Shown: one piece after another, positions 16,289 through 25,090 of the stretch
Numbering within the stretch: position 1 is the first letter of the stretch
Layout of the letters: each line of letters begins with the position of its first letter
Assembly (NCBI GenBank): GCA_902761685.1
Contig: CACWLI010000016.1
Coordinates: 1-28,834, forward strand
Origin: an uncultured Erysipelotrichaceae bacterium
GTDB taxonomy: Bacteria > Bacillota_I > Bacilli_A > RF39 > UBA660
Length of the DNA: 28,834 nt
Direction: 5' to 3'
Notes under the pieces: model-generated
What the model saw: only the letters and a program-made list of their open reading frames with translations
Database searches by the model: none
What the model was told of the DNA's origin: nothing
Made by a program: the position numbers and the translations under genes

Positions 16289-16331
16289 ATGTAACACCTC
16301 TGCATATATAATACCATTATTTAATCAAAAT

Positions 16332-16356
16332 AAAAAGAGAAAAGTTTCTCTTTTTT
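16332..16356 (-). terminator. Terminator of the two micropeptide genes
   Basis: 10-bp A/G-T/C stem AAAAAGAGAA/TTCTCTTTTT (16332-16341 with 16346-16355) with a four-base loop, just after the second micropeptide gene. Confidence 0.75.
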
Positions 16357-16361
16357 ATATA

Positions 16362-16460
16362 TTACCATCCTCTAAAACCAAATATTATAGCAAGAAGAAT
16401 AAATAATATTAATATTATAAAGAATACATTAGATCCTTGATAATTATTACATCCTATCAT
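16362..16460 (-). CDS. YjcZ-like single-span membrane micropeptide (second)
   Basis: 32 residues: MIGCNNYQGSN, then one hydrophobic helix (VFFIILILFILLAIIFGF) and RGW. A strong AGGAGGT lies 6 bases before the ATG, and a terminator follows the stop directly. The FILLAIIFG core and the short polar Gly/Cys/Asn head resemble the YjcZ-type small proteins annotated as sporulation-associated in Bacilli. It follows the first micropeptide by 15 bases in the same transcript. Function unknown. Confidence 0.75.
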   Translation of the reverse strand: MIGCNNYQGSNVFFIILILFILLAIIFGFRGW

Positions 16461-16475
16461 ACATACACCTCCTTA

Positions 16476-16580
16476 TTAAATAAAAGCACCTAGTATGATT
16501 ACTAATAGAATAAATAGAACTAATGCAAAAGCAGCCCCACCTATTCCATTACCAGTATTACATCCACAACCTGGATTCAT
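16476..16580 (-). CDS. YjcZ-like single-span membrane micropeptide (first)
   Basis: 34 residues: MNPGCGCNTGNGIGG, then a hydrophobic helix (AAFALVLFILLVIILGAFI). The FALVLFILLVIILGA core matches the YjcZ-family consensus closely (FALIVVLFILLIIVG). AGGAGG lies 8 bases before the ATG. Two cysteines sit in the head (CGC). Such proteins are small coat or membrane peptides in sporulating Bacilli; no other sporulation gene is in this window, so the role here is open. Paired with a second one downstream. Confidence 0.8.
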   Translation of the reverse strand: MNPGCGCNTGNGIGGAAFALVLFILLVIILGAFI

Positions 16581-16651
16581 AAAACATTCCTCCTTTTTTA
16601 TCTTTACACTTTATACTATGAAAAAGTTAGTTTTTTGTGTATGACAATTAC

Positions 16652-16680
16652 TTGTATTTTAATATTATATTTGTTATGAT
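16652..16680 (+). promoter_or_regulatory. Promoter of prsA
   Basis: TTGTAT, 17 bases, TATGAT with TGT directly upstream (extended -10). Same -35 and spacer form as the rimP promoter. Confidence 0.7.
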
Positions 16681-16703
16681 ATTAAGAGTTAGGAGGATTT
16701 AAC

Positions 16704-17654
16704 GTGAAAAAAGTATTAATTGGACTTGTTTGTTTATTACTTGTTTGTGGATGTGGAAATGTAAAACTTAAAAATGGTGAAAATGCTGTAGTTACATTTA
16801 ATGAAGGTGGTATTAGTTCTGAAGAGTTATATAAAGAATTAAAAGAACAATATGGAGCAGAAGTTCTTACTGATTTAATTGATAAGTATCTTTTAGAAAA
16901 AAAATATGAAAAAACAAGTGAAGAAACAAAGAATGTTAATCAAATGGTTAAAACATTAAAAGAAAATGCTAAAAAGGCTAATGTTAGTTTTGAAACATAT
17001 ATTTCTGCATATTATGGTTTAAAAGACGAAGTTGCTTTAAGAAATCTTTTATCATTAACATATAAAAGAAGTCAATGGGCACAAGATTATGCAAAAGAAA
17101 CAGTAACAGATAAACAAATTAATGACTATTATGAAACAGAAGTTTATGGTGATATTGAAGCAAGTCAAATATTAATTACATCTGATGCTAATAGTAATTC
17201 AACTGATGAAGAAAAAACAAAAGCTGAAAATGATGCATTAGAAAAAGCAAGAAATATTATAAAAGAAATACAAGGTGGAAAGGATTTTGCTACAGCTGCA
17301 AAAGAATATTCAAAAGATTCAACATCTGCTAAAAATGGTGGATCACTTGGAAAAGTAAATAATGGTGATTTACCAGATGAAGCATTAGATGCTTTAAGAA
17401 ATTTAAAAGATGGAAGTTATACAACTAGTCCTGTTAAAACATCTGAAGGATACCATATTCTTTATAGAACAAGTCAAGATGCTAAACCAGAATTAACAGA
17501 TACATTAAAACAAACTATAATTGAAACTATTGCTAAAGAAATAACTCAAGAATCAGGATTTAGTGCAACAGCATTAAAAGCACTTAGAGAACAAAATGGA
17601 ATGAAGTTTGTAGACACTGAACTTGAAAAAGATTTTGAATCATCAAATAACTAA
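16704..17654 (+). CDS. prsA: PrsA-type foldase lipoprotein (parvulin peptidyl-prolyl isomerase)
   Basis: 316 residues beginning at GTG, with AGGAGG 7 bases upstream. The signal peptide (KKVLIGLVCLLLVCGC) ends in a lipobox-like VCGC with Cys17 as the lipidated residue. Residues about 25-140 are the SurA-like chaperone helices, and about 150-255 the parvulin domain (QILITSD, then GGKDFATAAKEYSKD, NGGSLGKV, SEGYHILYRT). It helps secreted proteins fold outside the membrane and may serve surface proteins such as those at the left of the window. A single-gene unit between a clear promoter and a bidirectional terminator. Confidence 0.92.
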   Translation: MKKVLIGLVCLLLVCGCGNVKLKNGENAVVTFNEGGISSEELYKELKEQYGAEVLTDLIDKYLLEKKYEKTSEETKNVNQMVKTLKENAKKANVSFETYISAYYGLKDEVALRNLLSLTYKRSQWAQDYAKETVTDKQINDYYETEVYGDIEASQILITSDANSNSTDEEKTKAENDALEKARNIIKEIQGGKDFATAAKEYSKDSTSAKNGGSLGKVNNGDLPDEALDALRNLKDGSYTTSPVKTSEGYHILYRTSQDAKPELTDTLKQTIIETIAKEITQESGFSATALKALREQNGMKFVDTELEKDFESSNN

Positions 17655-17680
17655 AAAACTCACATAAGTGAGTTTTATTT
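17655..17680. terminator. Bidirectional terminator between prsA and recX
   Basis: 9-bp stem AAAACTCAC/GTGAGTTTT (17655-17663 with 17668-17676), four-base loop. The recX stop codon is partly in the stem. Confidence 0.85.
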
Positions 17681-18418
17681 TGTAATAAATTTATTATTAA
17701 TTTCTTCATAACTATAACCTTTTCTTAATAAAGAATTGGTTATTTTAGTTTTATCATTTTTAAATTTTTTACATGCCTTTTCAAAGTCTTTACTAATTGC
17801 ATTAGATTCATAATTTATTTTAGATAATTCTTCTTCTATCATATCTTTATCGTATCCCAAATTATACAAATCATTTTTCATTTTATTAATAAACATATAA
17901 TAGCTTTTAGATTTCATAATAGTTTTCTTTTTATTAACTAATTTAACAAGTTTTTCTTTCCATATATTATTATCTATTGTATATAAATAATCATCAATAT
18001 CTTTTTCATCAAATTCTAATTCTATTAATGACTTCTTTATTTTATATGGACCATCATTACTTAAATTAACTTTATCATTTATGTACGCAATAATATAACT
18101 TTTATTATTAAGTAAACCTAATTCTTCCAATTTAGATATTGTTTGATTTATTAATGATTCATCAAATCCTTTATTAGTTAAATACTTAACTAATTCTTTT
18201 TTATTTCTCATTTTAACTTCTATATAGTTTAATGCAGTATCATAAACATCATAGTATCTATTCTCTTCAACTATTTTATCAATTAAATCAATATCTATAT
18301 CATTTTTAATTAATAAATCATACTTTAATATTACATCTTCATATAAGGTTAATTCTGTATTATCAAATATTACTTTATATTTATTTTTACCAACTTTTTT
18401 AAATTTATTTATTTTCAT
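17675..18418 (-). CDS. recX: Regulatory protein RecX
   Basis: 247 residues, all helical, made of RecX-type three-helix repeats. The motif YIEVKMRNKKELVKYL, then LINQTISKLEELGLLNN and DKVNLSNDGPYKIKKSL (usual NxxxxGPxxIxxxL) is diagnostic. RecX binds RecA filaments and limits their activity. Convergent with prsA; recA is not in the window. Confidence 0.9.
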   Translation of the reverse strand: MKINKFKKVGKNKYKVIFDNTELTLYEDVILKYDLLIKNDIDIDLIDKIVEENRYYDVYDTALNYIEVKMRNKKELVKYLTNKGFDESLINQTISKLEELGLLNNKSYIIAYINDKVNLSNDGPYKIKKSLIELEFDEKDIDDYLYTIDNNIWKEKLVKLVNKKKTIMKSKSYYMFINKMKNDLYNLGYDKDMIEEELSKINYESNAISKDFEKACKKFKNDKTKITNSLLRKGYSYEEINNKFITK

Positions 18419-18450
18419 AAATTACTCCTTATAAACTATTGTAACATTTT

Positions 18451-18480
18451 TTTAAGAAAAAAGAAGCATTTAAGCTTCTT
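18451..18480 (-). terminator. Terminator of the CofE-like gene
   Basis: 7-bp AAGAAGC/GCTTCTT stem (18461-18467 with 18474-18480) with a six-base loop and a T-run on the minus strand; the stop codon overlaps the stem. Confidence 0.8.
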
Positions 18481-19666
18481 AGTCATTACTATAATTAGTA
18501 AAGTATCTTTGAATTAGTACTACTGGAGTTCCTTTATCTCCACTACCACTTGTTAAATCACAAAGACTTCCTAATAAATCTGTATAGCGTCTTGGTGTTG
18601 TACCTTGAGTAGCCATAGTACCTTTTAATTCTTTATCTTTTGCTCTAATTTCCTCTTTCATTGCTTCTTGTAATTCTTCACCATGTAAATCTTTAAATTT
18701 ATTCTCTGAGAAATATTTTAATTTAATTTCATTTGGACTTCCTTCTAATCCTTCAGTATATGCAGGACTTACAACAGGGTCAGCAAGTTCCCAAATTTTT
18801 CCAACTGGATCTTTAAATGCTCCATCTCCGTAAACCATTACTTCGATATTCTTTCCAGTTCTTTCTTTCATTAAAGCTTGTACTTTATTAACTAAAGCTG
18901 AACCTGTTCTTGGGAATAATTTTACTCTCTCTTCAGTAGAACGATTACTTCCTAATAATCCATATGGTGAGTATCCACTTCCATCGACACTTTCATTTAA
19001 AATTTCACTCATCATTAATACTTTTTCAGCACCAGCTTTAAGTAATCTTTCTTTTGTATCTTTTCTTGTATGAATATCACAATTAATAACAGTCTTAGTG
19101 TAATCTAGAATAGTTTCAGGATTATTTGAGAATATCATTTCAAATTCGCATCCTTCTTTTTCAACTAATTCTTTATAAACTTCATACATATTTACACCTG
19201 TAAATAAATGTTTAAAATGTGAAAATTTTTCTTTATATTCTTCTTCACTAATTACATCTGATGATGGATTAATTCCATATTTAATTAAATCCTCTCTATA
19301 AAGAATATCATTTCCAACTTCATCAGATGGATAACTTGATAATAATGTTATTTTCTTTGTTGCTCTTGCCATTGCAGATAATAAAACTGCAAATCTATTA
19401 CGACTTAAAATTGGGAATACAATACCAATGTGATCAGAAGCAAGTTTATTCTTAATATCTGTAGCAATTTGATCTAAAGTAGCAAAGTTTCCTTCACTAA
19501 TACCTACTACTGCTTCAGTAATAGCTATTACATCTCTATCTTCAAATTCAAAATGTTCACTTTTACTAGCTTTAATAACTGAATCGCATACAATAGTAGC
19601 TAAGTCGTCTCCCTCCTTAATTATAGGTGTTCTAATACCACGAACTATAGTACCTACATCTCTCAT
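18479..19666 (-). CDS. Coenzyme F420-0:L-glutamate ligase (CofE)-like protein
   Basis: 395 residues. The N-terminus (RTPIIKEGDDLATIV, then DRDVIAITEAVVGISEG) matches the CofE pattern for a GTP-dependent glutamate ligase of F420 tails (GlPxIkxGDDL, DvxVvtxKivSkaEG). The GDGAFKDPVGKIWELADP stretch is the metal/nucleotide region. It is longer than archaeal CofE (about 250). No F420 synthesis genes are near and this type of organism is not expected to make F420, so the acceptor is probably something else. Ends with an acidic, Gly-rich tail. GGAGAGTGG precedes the ATG. Confidence 0.8.
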   Translation of the reverse strand: MRDVGTIVRGIRTPIIKEGDDLATIVCDSVIKASKSEHFEFEDRDVIAITEAVVGISEGNFATLDQIATDIKNKLASDHIGIVFPILSRNRFAVLLSAMARATKKITLLSSYPSDEVGNDILYREDLIKYGINPSSDVISEEEYKEKFSHFKHLFTGVNMYEVYKELVEKEGCEFEMIFSNNPETILDYTKTVINCDIHTRKDTKERLLKAGAEKVLMMSEILNESVDGSGYSPYGLLGSNRSTEERVKLFPRTGSALVNKVQALMKERTGKNIEVMVYGDGAFKDPVGKIWELADPVVSPAYTEGLEGSPNEIKLKYFSENKFKDLHGEELQEAMKEEIRAKDKELKGTMATQGTTPRRYTDLLGSLCDLTSGSGDKGTPVVLIQRYFTNYSND

Positions 19667-19701
19667 AAACCACTCTCCTATTATATTGTAGCATAATAAA
19701 A

Positions 19702-19732
19702 AAACTAATTATATAAAAAATACAATTAGTTT
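19702..19732 (-). terminator. Terminator of the sigma factor gene
   Basis: 9-bp AAACTAATT/AATTAGTTT stem with a 13-base loop (19702-19710 with 19724-19732) and a run of seven T on the minus strand. Confidence 0.75.
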
Positions 19733-20870
19733 ACAATTTTTTATAAAAAAGTTGTCTGTATATATTAAAATCTTCATCAATAACTGGAATTCTAGAATTA
19801 TGTTTAAGCTTATATAAAGCTTTCATTTCAATTTGTCTTACTCTCTCTTTTGAAATACCTAAAATTTTACCAATTTGATCTAATGTATAAACATCATTAT
19901 CAATAAAACCATATCTATATTTTAAAACCAACTTTTCTCTATCACTTAAATGATTATCACTTTCTAATATATCATTTATTTCAGAATAATATACTTTTAA
20001 AAATAATTCATCTTCAGCAAATTCATCAATATAACTTTCTTTTTCATCTAAATCTTCTAAATGAACTGGATCTTGAATACTAAGTAAAAATTCCATTTCT
20101 TTCATACTAGTATTAAACTCATCTGACAATTCAAGTAGCGTTGGATTATTAAAATTTAATTTTCTATAATTATTAATATAAGAATATATTTTATTCAATT
20201 TTTCTACTATACGAGTAGGAACTTTAATAATTCTACTCTTATCATTAATTGCTCTTAATATAAAATAATAAATATAATAATATGCATAAGTAACAAATTT
20301 GCATTCTTTTAAACTATCAAAATTATCAACTGCATATATTAATCCAATATTTCCTTCTTGAATTATATCAGAGAAAGGAAACTTTGATTTATCAAATTTA
20401 TTGGCAATACTAATAACCAAACGTAAATTAGAATTAATAATTTGTTCCCTTGCTAAACTATCACCATTTTTAACTCTATCAAATAATTCTTTTTCTTCAT
20501 CTTCTGTTAAAAGATTAAATTGTCTTATATCATTAAAATATAAATTAAGTGAATTTATTTCTTCATTTGAATCTTTAATTTTATTACTTTGTTTACTCAA
20601 ATGTATTGAAAATAATCTATTTAAATTTTTGTTGTTTAAAAATTGTTTATAACAATCATTGTTAATAAAATAATTTAACAACTCACGTATTTTATCACTA
20701 TTTTCTATTATATAATCAATATCATCATCATTGATAACTAAAGCTTCAAATAATAATTCTAATTTAATTATATTATTATACATTTTATATGTTTCAATTT
20801 CAGAATCAATAAAATTTTCATTTATAAATTCTAATAATAATTCTCCACTTTTATTCACAATAACCCCCAT
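19731..20870 (-). CDS. Sigma-70 family RNA polymerase sigma factor with atypical region 2.4
   Basis: 379 residues. Residues 1-105 are divergent. Then region 1.2 (LYFNDIRQFNLLTEDEEKEL), region 2 (NLRLVISIANKF, DIIQEGNIGLIYAVDNF), region 3, and an intact region 4 (LSDREKLVLKYRYGF, ISKERVRQIEMKALYKL). In region 2.3/2.4 the primary-sigma YATWWIRQAITRA reads YAYYYIYYFILRA (195-207), so the Trp pair, the Arg-Gln and the Thr used for -10 opening and recognition are changed. I infer an alternative sigma factor. The predicted transcript starts only about 7 bases before the ATG, so a GTG at 20858 behind GGGGG is also possible. Confidence 0.88.
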   Translation of the reverse strand: MGVIVNKSGELLLEFINENFIDSEIETYKMYNNIIKLELLFEALVINDDDIDYIIENSDKIRELLNYFINNDCYKQFLNNKNLNRLFSIHLSKQSNKIKDSNEEINSLNLYFNDIRQFNLLTEDEEKELFDRVKNGDSLAREQIINSNLRLVISIANKFDKSKFPFSDIIQEGNIGLIYAVDNFDSLKECKFVTYAYYYIYYFILRAINDKSRIIKVPTRIVEKLNKIYSYINNYRKLNFNNPTLLELSDEFNTSMKEMEFLLSIQDPVHLEDLDEKESYIDEFAEDELFLKVYYSEINDILESDNHLSDREKLVLKYRYGFIDNDVYTLDQIGKILGISKERVRQIEMKALYKLKHNSRIPVIDEDFNIYRQLFYKKL

Positions 20871-20883
20871 AAAAAACGTACAT

Positions 20884-20912
20884 ATTATACAATAAAACTA
20901 TTAAAAAATCAA
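20884..20912 (-). promoter_or_regulatory. Promoter of the sigma factor gene
   Basis: Minus strand TTGATT, 17 bases, TATAAT. The expected start site leaves a very short leader before the ATG at 20870. Confidence 0.7.
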
Positions 20913-20940
20913 TATAAACATTTTTATGTAATGCTTTTAC

Positions 20941-20979
20941 AAAAAAAAACAAATGCAAATTAATAATCTACATTTATTT
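20941..20979 (-). terminator. Probable terminator of the suf operon
   Basis: A 9-bp AT-rich stem with one G-U pair (20947-20955 with 20971-20979), about 15-base loop, followed by a T-run on the minus strand; the sufU stop is inside the stem. Confidence 0.5.
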
Positions 20980-21405
20980 ATTTAAAATATCTTCTAAAGT
21001 ATGCCACGCTAAAAGAGCACACTTAACTCTTGCTGGCATATTTGAAACATTTTTAAAAGCAATTGCTTCATTTAATAATTTTTCATCTTCTTGACTTATA
21101 TCTTCTCTTCTAATCATCTTAATATACACATCAATTATCTTTTTAGCTTCTTCAATACTTTTTCCTTTTAAAGTATCTATCATTATAGATGTAGACGCTT
21201 GTGATATAGCACATCCATGACCACTAAATGCCATATCATTAATATATTTTTTATCATCCGATAATTTTATTTCTAATTTTATTTCATCTCCACAATTAGG
21301 ATTATGACCAAGTTCACAATGGTCAAAATTTTTAAGTTCTTTTTTATTTGATGAATTCATAGCATGATCCATAATTAATTCATTATATATATCTAATTCA
21401 CTCAT
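20974..21405 (-). CDS. sufU: SufU Fe-S scaffold / sulfur acceptor
   Basis: 143 residues, with the three conserved cysteines in NPNCGDE, GHGCAISQAS and ARVKCALLAW, and the aspartate two residues after the first. In Bacillota SufU takes persulfide from SufS and passes it to SufBCD. Its ribosome site lies in the last codons of sufS and its ATG is 1 base beyond the sufS stop. It is last in the operon. Confidence 0.93.
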   Translation of the reverse strand: MSELDIYNELIMDHAMNSSNKKELKNFDHCELGHNPNCGDEIKLEIKLSDDKKYINDMAFSGHGCAISQASTSIMIDTLKGKSIEEAKKIIDVYIKMIRREDISQEDEKLLNEAIAFKNVSNMPARVKCALLAWHTLEDILNK

Positions 21406-21406
21406 A

Positions 21407-22621
21407 TTAATTCCTCTTATATTTCGAAAACATTTTATTTATTTTAATTAATCCATCTATCAATTTGTCAACATCATCTTTTGTATTATAAATATAAAAA
21501 CTTGCTCTACATGTTGAATCAATATTTAAATATCTATGCAATGGTTGTGCACAATGATTACCACTTCTTACTGCTATATTATAACTATTTAATATACTAG
21601 CAACATCATGGGGATGAACACCTTTTATGTTAAACGATATTACACTTGAATGATTAGTTCTATTATTTGTAAAATATAAATCCAAGAAATCTAATTTTTT
21701 TAATTCCTTTCTAGCATAAGATACTAATTTTTCTTCGTGTTTTTTTATCTTATCATAACCAATATTTTCAATATATTCAATAGCAGCGGCTAAAGATATA
21801 GCTGCTCCTACATTTTGAGTACCAGCTTCAAATTTTTCTGGAAGAGGAGCAAATGAGGTGTCTTGTTCATAAACATACTCAATCATATCTCCACCCATTA
21901 AAAATGGTTTCATATTTGATAATATTTCTTTTTTACCATAAAGTACACCAATACCCATTGAAGATAACATTTTGTGTCCAGAAAACACTAGAAAGTCAAC
22001 ATCAAGTAATCTAACATCTATTTTCATGTGTGCAATACTTTGTGAAGCATCAACAACTACTACTGCTCCATTTTTATGAGCTATTTCAATTATTTTTTCA
22101 ATATTATTAATTGTCCCAGTAACGTTAGAAACATGAGTAATAGCAACGATTTTAGTTTTCTTTGTTATTTTTTTAAACTCTTTTTCATCAATTTCATAAT
22201 TATTATTTATATATAAATATTTTAATTTAGCATTTTTTACTTTGCTTACCATTTGCCATGGAACTAGATTTGAATGGTGTTCCATTATTGAAATAACTAT
22301 TTCATCACCTTCATTAACATTTTCAAGTCCATAAGAATATGCTATTAAGTTTAGGCTTTCAGTTGCATTTTTTGTAAATATTATTTCTTCACAATGTTCT
22401 GCATTTATAAAATTTTTAACTTTCTCACGAGCTTTATCATATTCTTTGGTTGCTAAAATACTAAGACCATATGAACCTCTATGCGGATTAGCATTCATTT
22501 TATGATAATAATCATTTACTTTATTTATTACATAATTAGGTTTTTGGGTAGTTGCACCACTGTCTAAGTAAGTAACATTATTATTTTTAAATATTTCAAA
22601 ATCATCTATTACTTCTTTCAT
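21407..22621 (-). CDS. sufS: SufS cysteine desulfurase
   Basis: 404 residues from the ATG at 22621, behind GAGGTG; a GTG at 22633 lies in that ribosome site. PLP lysine in FSGHKMLSS, the DASQS motif, the ITHVSNVTG motif, and the catalytic cysteine in RSGNHCAQPLH. It liberates sulfur from cysteine as a persulfide and transfers it to SufU. It starts 8 bases after the sufD TGA. Confidence 0.95.
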   Translation of the reverse strand: MKEVIDDFEIFKNNNVTYLDSGATTQKPNYVINKVNDYYHKMNANPHRGSYGLSILATKEYDKAREKVKNFINAEHCEEIIFTKNATESLNLIAYSYGLENVNEGDEIVISIMEHHSNLVPWQMVSKVKNAKLKYLYINNNYEIDEKEFKKITKKTKIVAITHVSNVTGTINNIEKIIEIAHKNGAVVVVDASQSIAHMKIDVRLLDVDFLVFSGHKMLSSMGIGVLYGKKEILSNMKPFLMGGDMIEYVYEQDTSFAPLPEKFEAGTQNVGAAISLAAAIEYIENIGYDKIKKHEEKLVSYARKELKKLDFLDLYFTNNRTNHSSVISFNIKGVHPHDVASILNSYNIAVRSGNHCAQPLHRYLNIDSTCRASFYIYNTKDDVDKLIDGLIKINKMFSKYKRN

Positions 22622-22629
22622 ACTACACC

Positions 22630-23664
22630 TCACAATTTTTCATTAATAATATTTTCAATGTATTCTTTTATTTCATCATTTTTTATCATATTTATTGCTT
22701 TATTAAAATTAGCTCTAATAAGTAATTTTTCTGCTTCTTTTTTATTAAGTCCTCTACTCATAATATAGAATAATGATTTGTCACTTACATATCCTGAAGC
22801 ACTTGAATGAGTCCCAATAATATCCTCTTCACTACATAAAAGCATTGGTAGAGATCTTGATACTGTATTGTCACTTAATAAAACACAAAATTCATTTTCA
22901 TCTCCAATTGATTTTTTACATCCTTTTTTAAAATCAATTGTTCCTTTAAAATTCTTTTTAGCATTATCTTTTAAAACACCTTGAGCATTTATATATGATT
23001 CACTTTTTTCTCCATAATTTTCAATTAAATAATTAAAATCAAATTCTTGTTTATTAGAACCAATATAAACTGTATTTAGTAAATTTTTAGAATTATTTCC
23101 CTTCAAATCTGTATAATAATTACTTATACATTTTGAACCACCAAAATCAAATATAGTATAATTTAACACTGCACCATCTTCAATTTTATTTTCAAAAGAA
23201 ATAAAATTATTTGATTTACTATTAACATTATTAACAACTATAATATTCAATTTAGAATTACGTTTGGAATTAACTTTTATTAATCCATTATGATAATATT
23301 CATTAGTCTTTTTAGATTTATAATTAATAAACAAATTACAATTAGTATTTTCTTTAACATCAACAAAAATATAATCTACTAGACTACAATTTTTATCATT
23401 TAACTCTATATCTAAAATACCGTATTCATTATTAACAAAATTTATTTTATAACTAAAATTAGCTTTGCTAATTATTTGATTATTCAAAATAGAACTAATT
23501 CCATAATGAATATTTGTATTTGATTTTATTTCTTCTAATTCTAAGTTACTAACTTTATAATTATTAAATTCACCTATCTTAATATTAGACATATCTTCTA
23601 TTTCATAATCATTTATTCTAAAATTTTCTGATGTTCTAATAGGTGAAGAATTAACTTTCATCAT
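22630..23664 (-). CDS. sufD: SufD, Fe-S cluster assembly subunit
   Basis: 344 residues, weakly conserved through the beta-helix but with the typical C-terminus: EDIIGTHSSASGYVSDKSLFYIMSRGL followed by helices. It forms the SufBC2D scaffold with SufB and SufC. Stops at TGA. AAAGGAG lies 7 bases before the ATG. Very Asn/Lys/Ser-rich, in keeping with fast divergence of this subunit in AT-rich genomes. Confidence 0.88.
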   Translation of the reverse strand: MMKVNSSPIRTSENFRINDYEIEDMSNIKIGEFNNYKVSNLELEEIKSNTNIHYGISSILNNQIISKANFSYKINFVNNEYGILDIELNDKNCSLVDYIFVDVKENTNCNLFINYKSKKTNEYYHNGLIKVNSKRNSKLNIIVVNNVNSKSNNFISFENKIEDGAVLNYTIFDFGGSKCISNYYTDLKGNNSKNLLNTVYIGSNKQEFDFNYLIENYGEKSESYINAQGVLKDNAKKNFKGTIDFKKGCKKSIGDENEFCVLLSDNTVSRSLPMLLCSEEDIIGTHSSASGYVSDKSLFYIMSRGLNKKEAEKLLIRANFNKAINMIKNDEIKEYIENIINEKL

Positions 23665-23678
23665 GAAATTACTCCTTT

Positions 23679-25079
23679 CTAACCTATACTTCCTTCAAGC
23701 TCTAAATTTATTAAATTATTCATCTCAACTGCATATTCAACTGGTAACTCTTTAGATACTGGATATGCAAATCCTCTAACTATCATTGAGAGAGCATCTT
23801 TTTCATTAATTCCTCTACTCATCAAATAAAATATTGTTTTATCTGATATTTTTCCAATTCTTGCTTCATGAGAAAATTCTATTTTATCTGTTTCTATATC
23901 ATTAACTGGTATTGTATCAGAAATTGAAATGTCATCAAGCATTAAAGACTCACATGAAATACTTGCTTTTGAATTAATTGCCTTTTTAGTAGCTTTAATT
24001 TGACTTCTATATGTACATTTACCACCATTTTTAGAAATTGATTTTGCATTTACAACGCATGATGTATTAGGTGCATTTAATACAACTTTACATCCATTAT
24101 CTAAATTTTGTGTTGCCCCTGCAAAAGATATACCAGTAAACTCTGACTTAGCTCCTTCTCCATTTAATATACTCATTGGATATAGCATTGATATGTGTGA
24201 GCCAAATGAGCCACTTACCCATTCAATTGTTCCACCTTCTTCAACAATTGCTTTTTTAGTATTTAAATTCATCATATTTTTAGACCAGTTTTCAATAGTT
24301 GAATATCTTAAATATGCATTCTTTTTTACATATAATTCTACACAACCAGCATGTAAATTTACTTTGTTATATTTAGGAGCAGAACATCCTTCTATAAAAT
24401 GTAAGCTTGCTCCCTCATCAACTATTATTAGAGTATGTTCAAATTGTCCACTTTCTGGAGAGTTTAATCTAAAATATGATTGAAGAGGCATATCTAAATG
24501 TACTCCTTTTGGCACATAAACAAATGAGCCACCTGACCATACAGCTGCATGTAAAGCAACAAATTTATGATCACTAACAGGTACAACTTTCATAAAATAT
24601 TCTTTTACAATATCAGGGTATTCTTTAACAGCAGTTTCCATATCAGTATAAATCACACCTAAATTTCCCAATTCATTTCTCATACTATGATATACTACTT
24701 CAGAATCATATTGTGCTCCTACACCAGCAAGACTTTCCCTTTCAGCTTCTGGTATACCAAGTCTTTCAAATGTGTTTTTAATCTCTTCTGGTACATCATC
24801 CCAACTACTTGCCATTTTTCCTTTAGGTTTAACATAAGTTGCTATATCATCCATATTAAGATCACTTAAATCAGGACCCCATGTAGGTAAAGATAACTTG
24901 TTATAAGTATTAAGTGCATTTAAACGAATTTCCTTCATCCACTCAGGTTCATTTTTTTGATTTGATATTTCAAGAATAATATCCTTTGTTAAACCTTTTT
25001 TTATTTTATATTCATAATCATCTTTATTCTTAATATCATAAATATTTCTATTTATTTCATCTATTTTTGTCTTACTCAT
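23679..25079 (-). CDS. sufB: SufB, Fe-S cluster assembly scaffold
   Basis: 466 residues, normal length. KMASSWDDVPEEIKNTFERLG and SLAGVGAQYDSEVVYH near the N-terminus, VYVPKGVHLDMPLQSYFR, CSAPKYNKVNLHAGCVELY, and the end RIGKISDKTIFYLMSRGI are strongly conserved in the family. SufB is the core on which the cluster is built. AGAGGT lies 6 bases before the ATG. Confidence 0.97.
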   Translation of the reverse strand: MSKTKIDEINRNIYDIKNKDDYEYKIKKGLTKDIILEISNQKNEPEWMKEIRLNALNTYNKLSLPTWGPDLSDLNMDDIATYVKPKGKMASSWDDVPEEIKNTFERLGIPEAERESLAGVGAQYDSEVVYHSMRNELGNLGVIYTDMETAVKEYPDIVKEYFMKVVPVSDHKFVALHAAVWSGGSFVYVPKGVHLDMPLQSYFRLNSPESGQFEHTLIIVDEGASLHFIEGCSAPKYNKVNLHAGCVELYVKKNAYLRYSTIENWSKNMMNLNTKKAIVEEGGTIEWVSGSFGSHISMLYPMSILNGEGAKSEFTGISFAGATQNLDNGCKVVLNAPNTSCVVNAKSISKNGGKCTYRSQIKATKKAINSKASISCESLMLDDISISDTIPVNDIETDKIEFSHEARIGKISDKTIFYLMSRGINEKDALSMIVRGFAYPVSKELPVEYAVEMNNLINLELEGSIG

Positions 25080-25090
25080 ATTAACCTCTT

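Noticed and set aside
16289..16331. T-box leader for serS
   Set aside because: Only about 40 bases separate the serS start from the preceding terminator, too short for a T-box.
16640..16660. Sporulation-type (sigma E/K-like) promoter for the micropeptides (CATACACA)
   Set aside because: The match is short, at an uncertain distance, and easily found by chance in AT-rich DNA.
22630..22635. TGA read as Trp, as in Mollicutes
   Set aside because: infB and sufD end with TGA at the expected protein ends, and TGG is used for Trp throughout.
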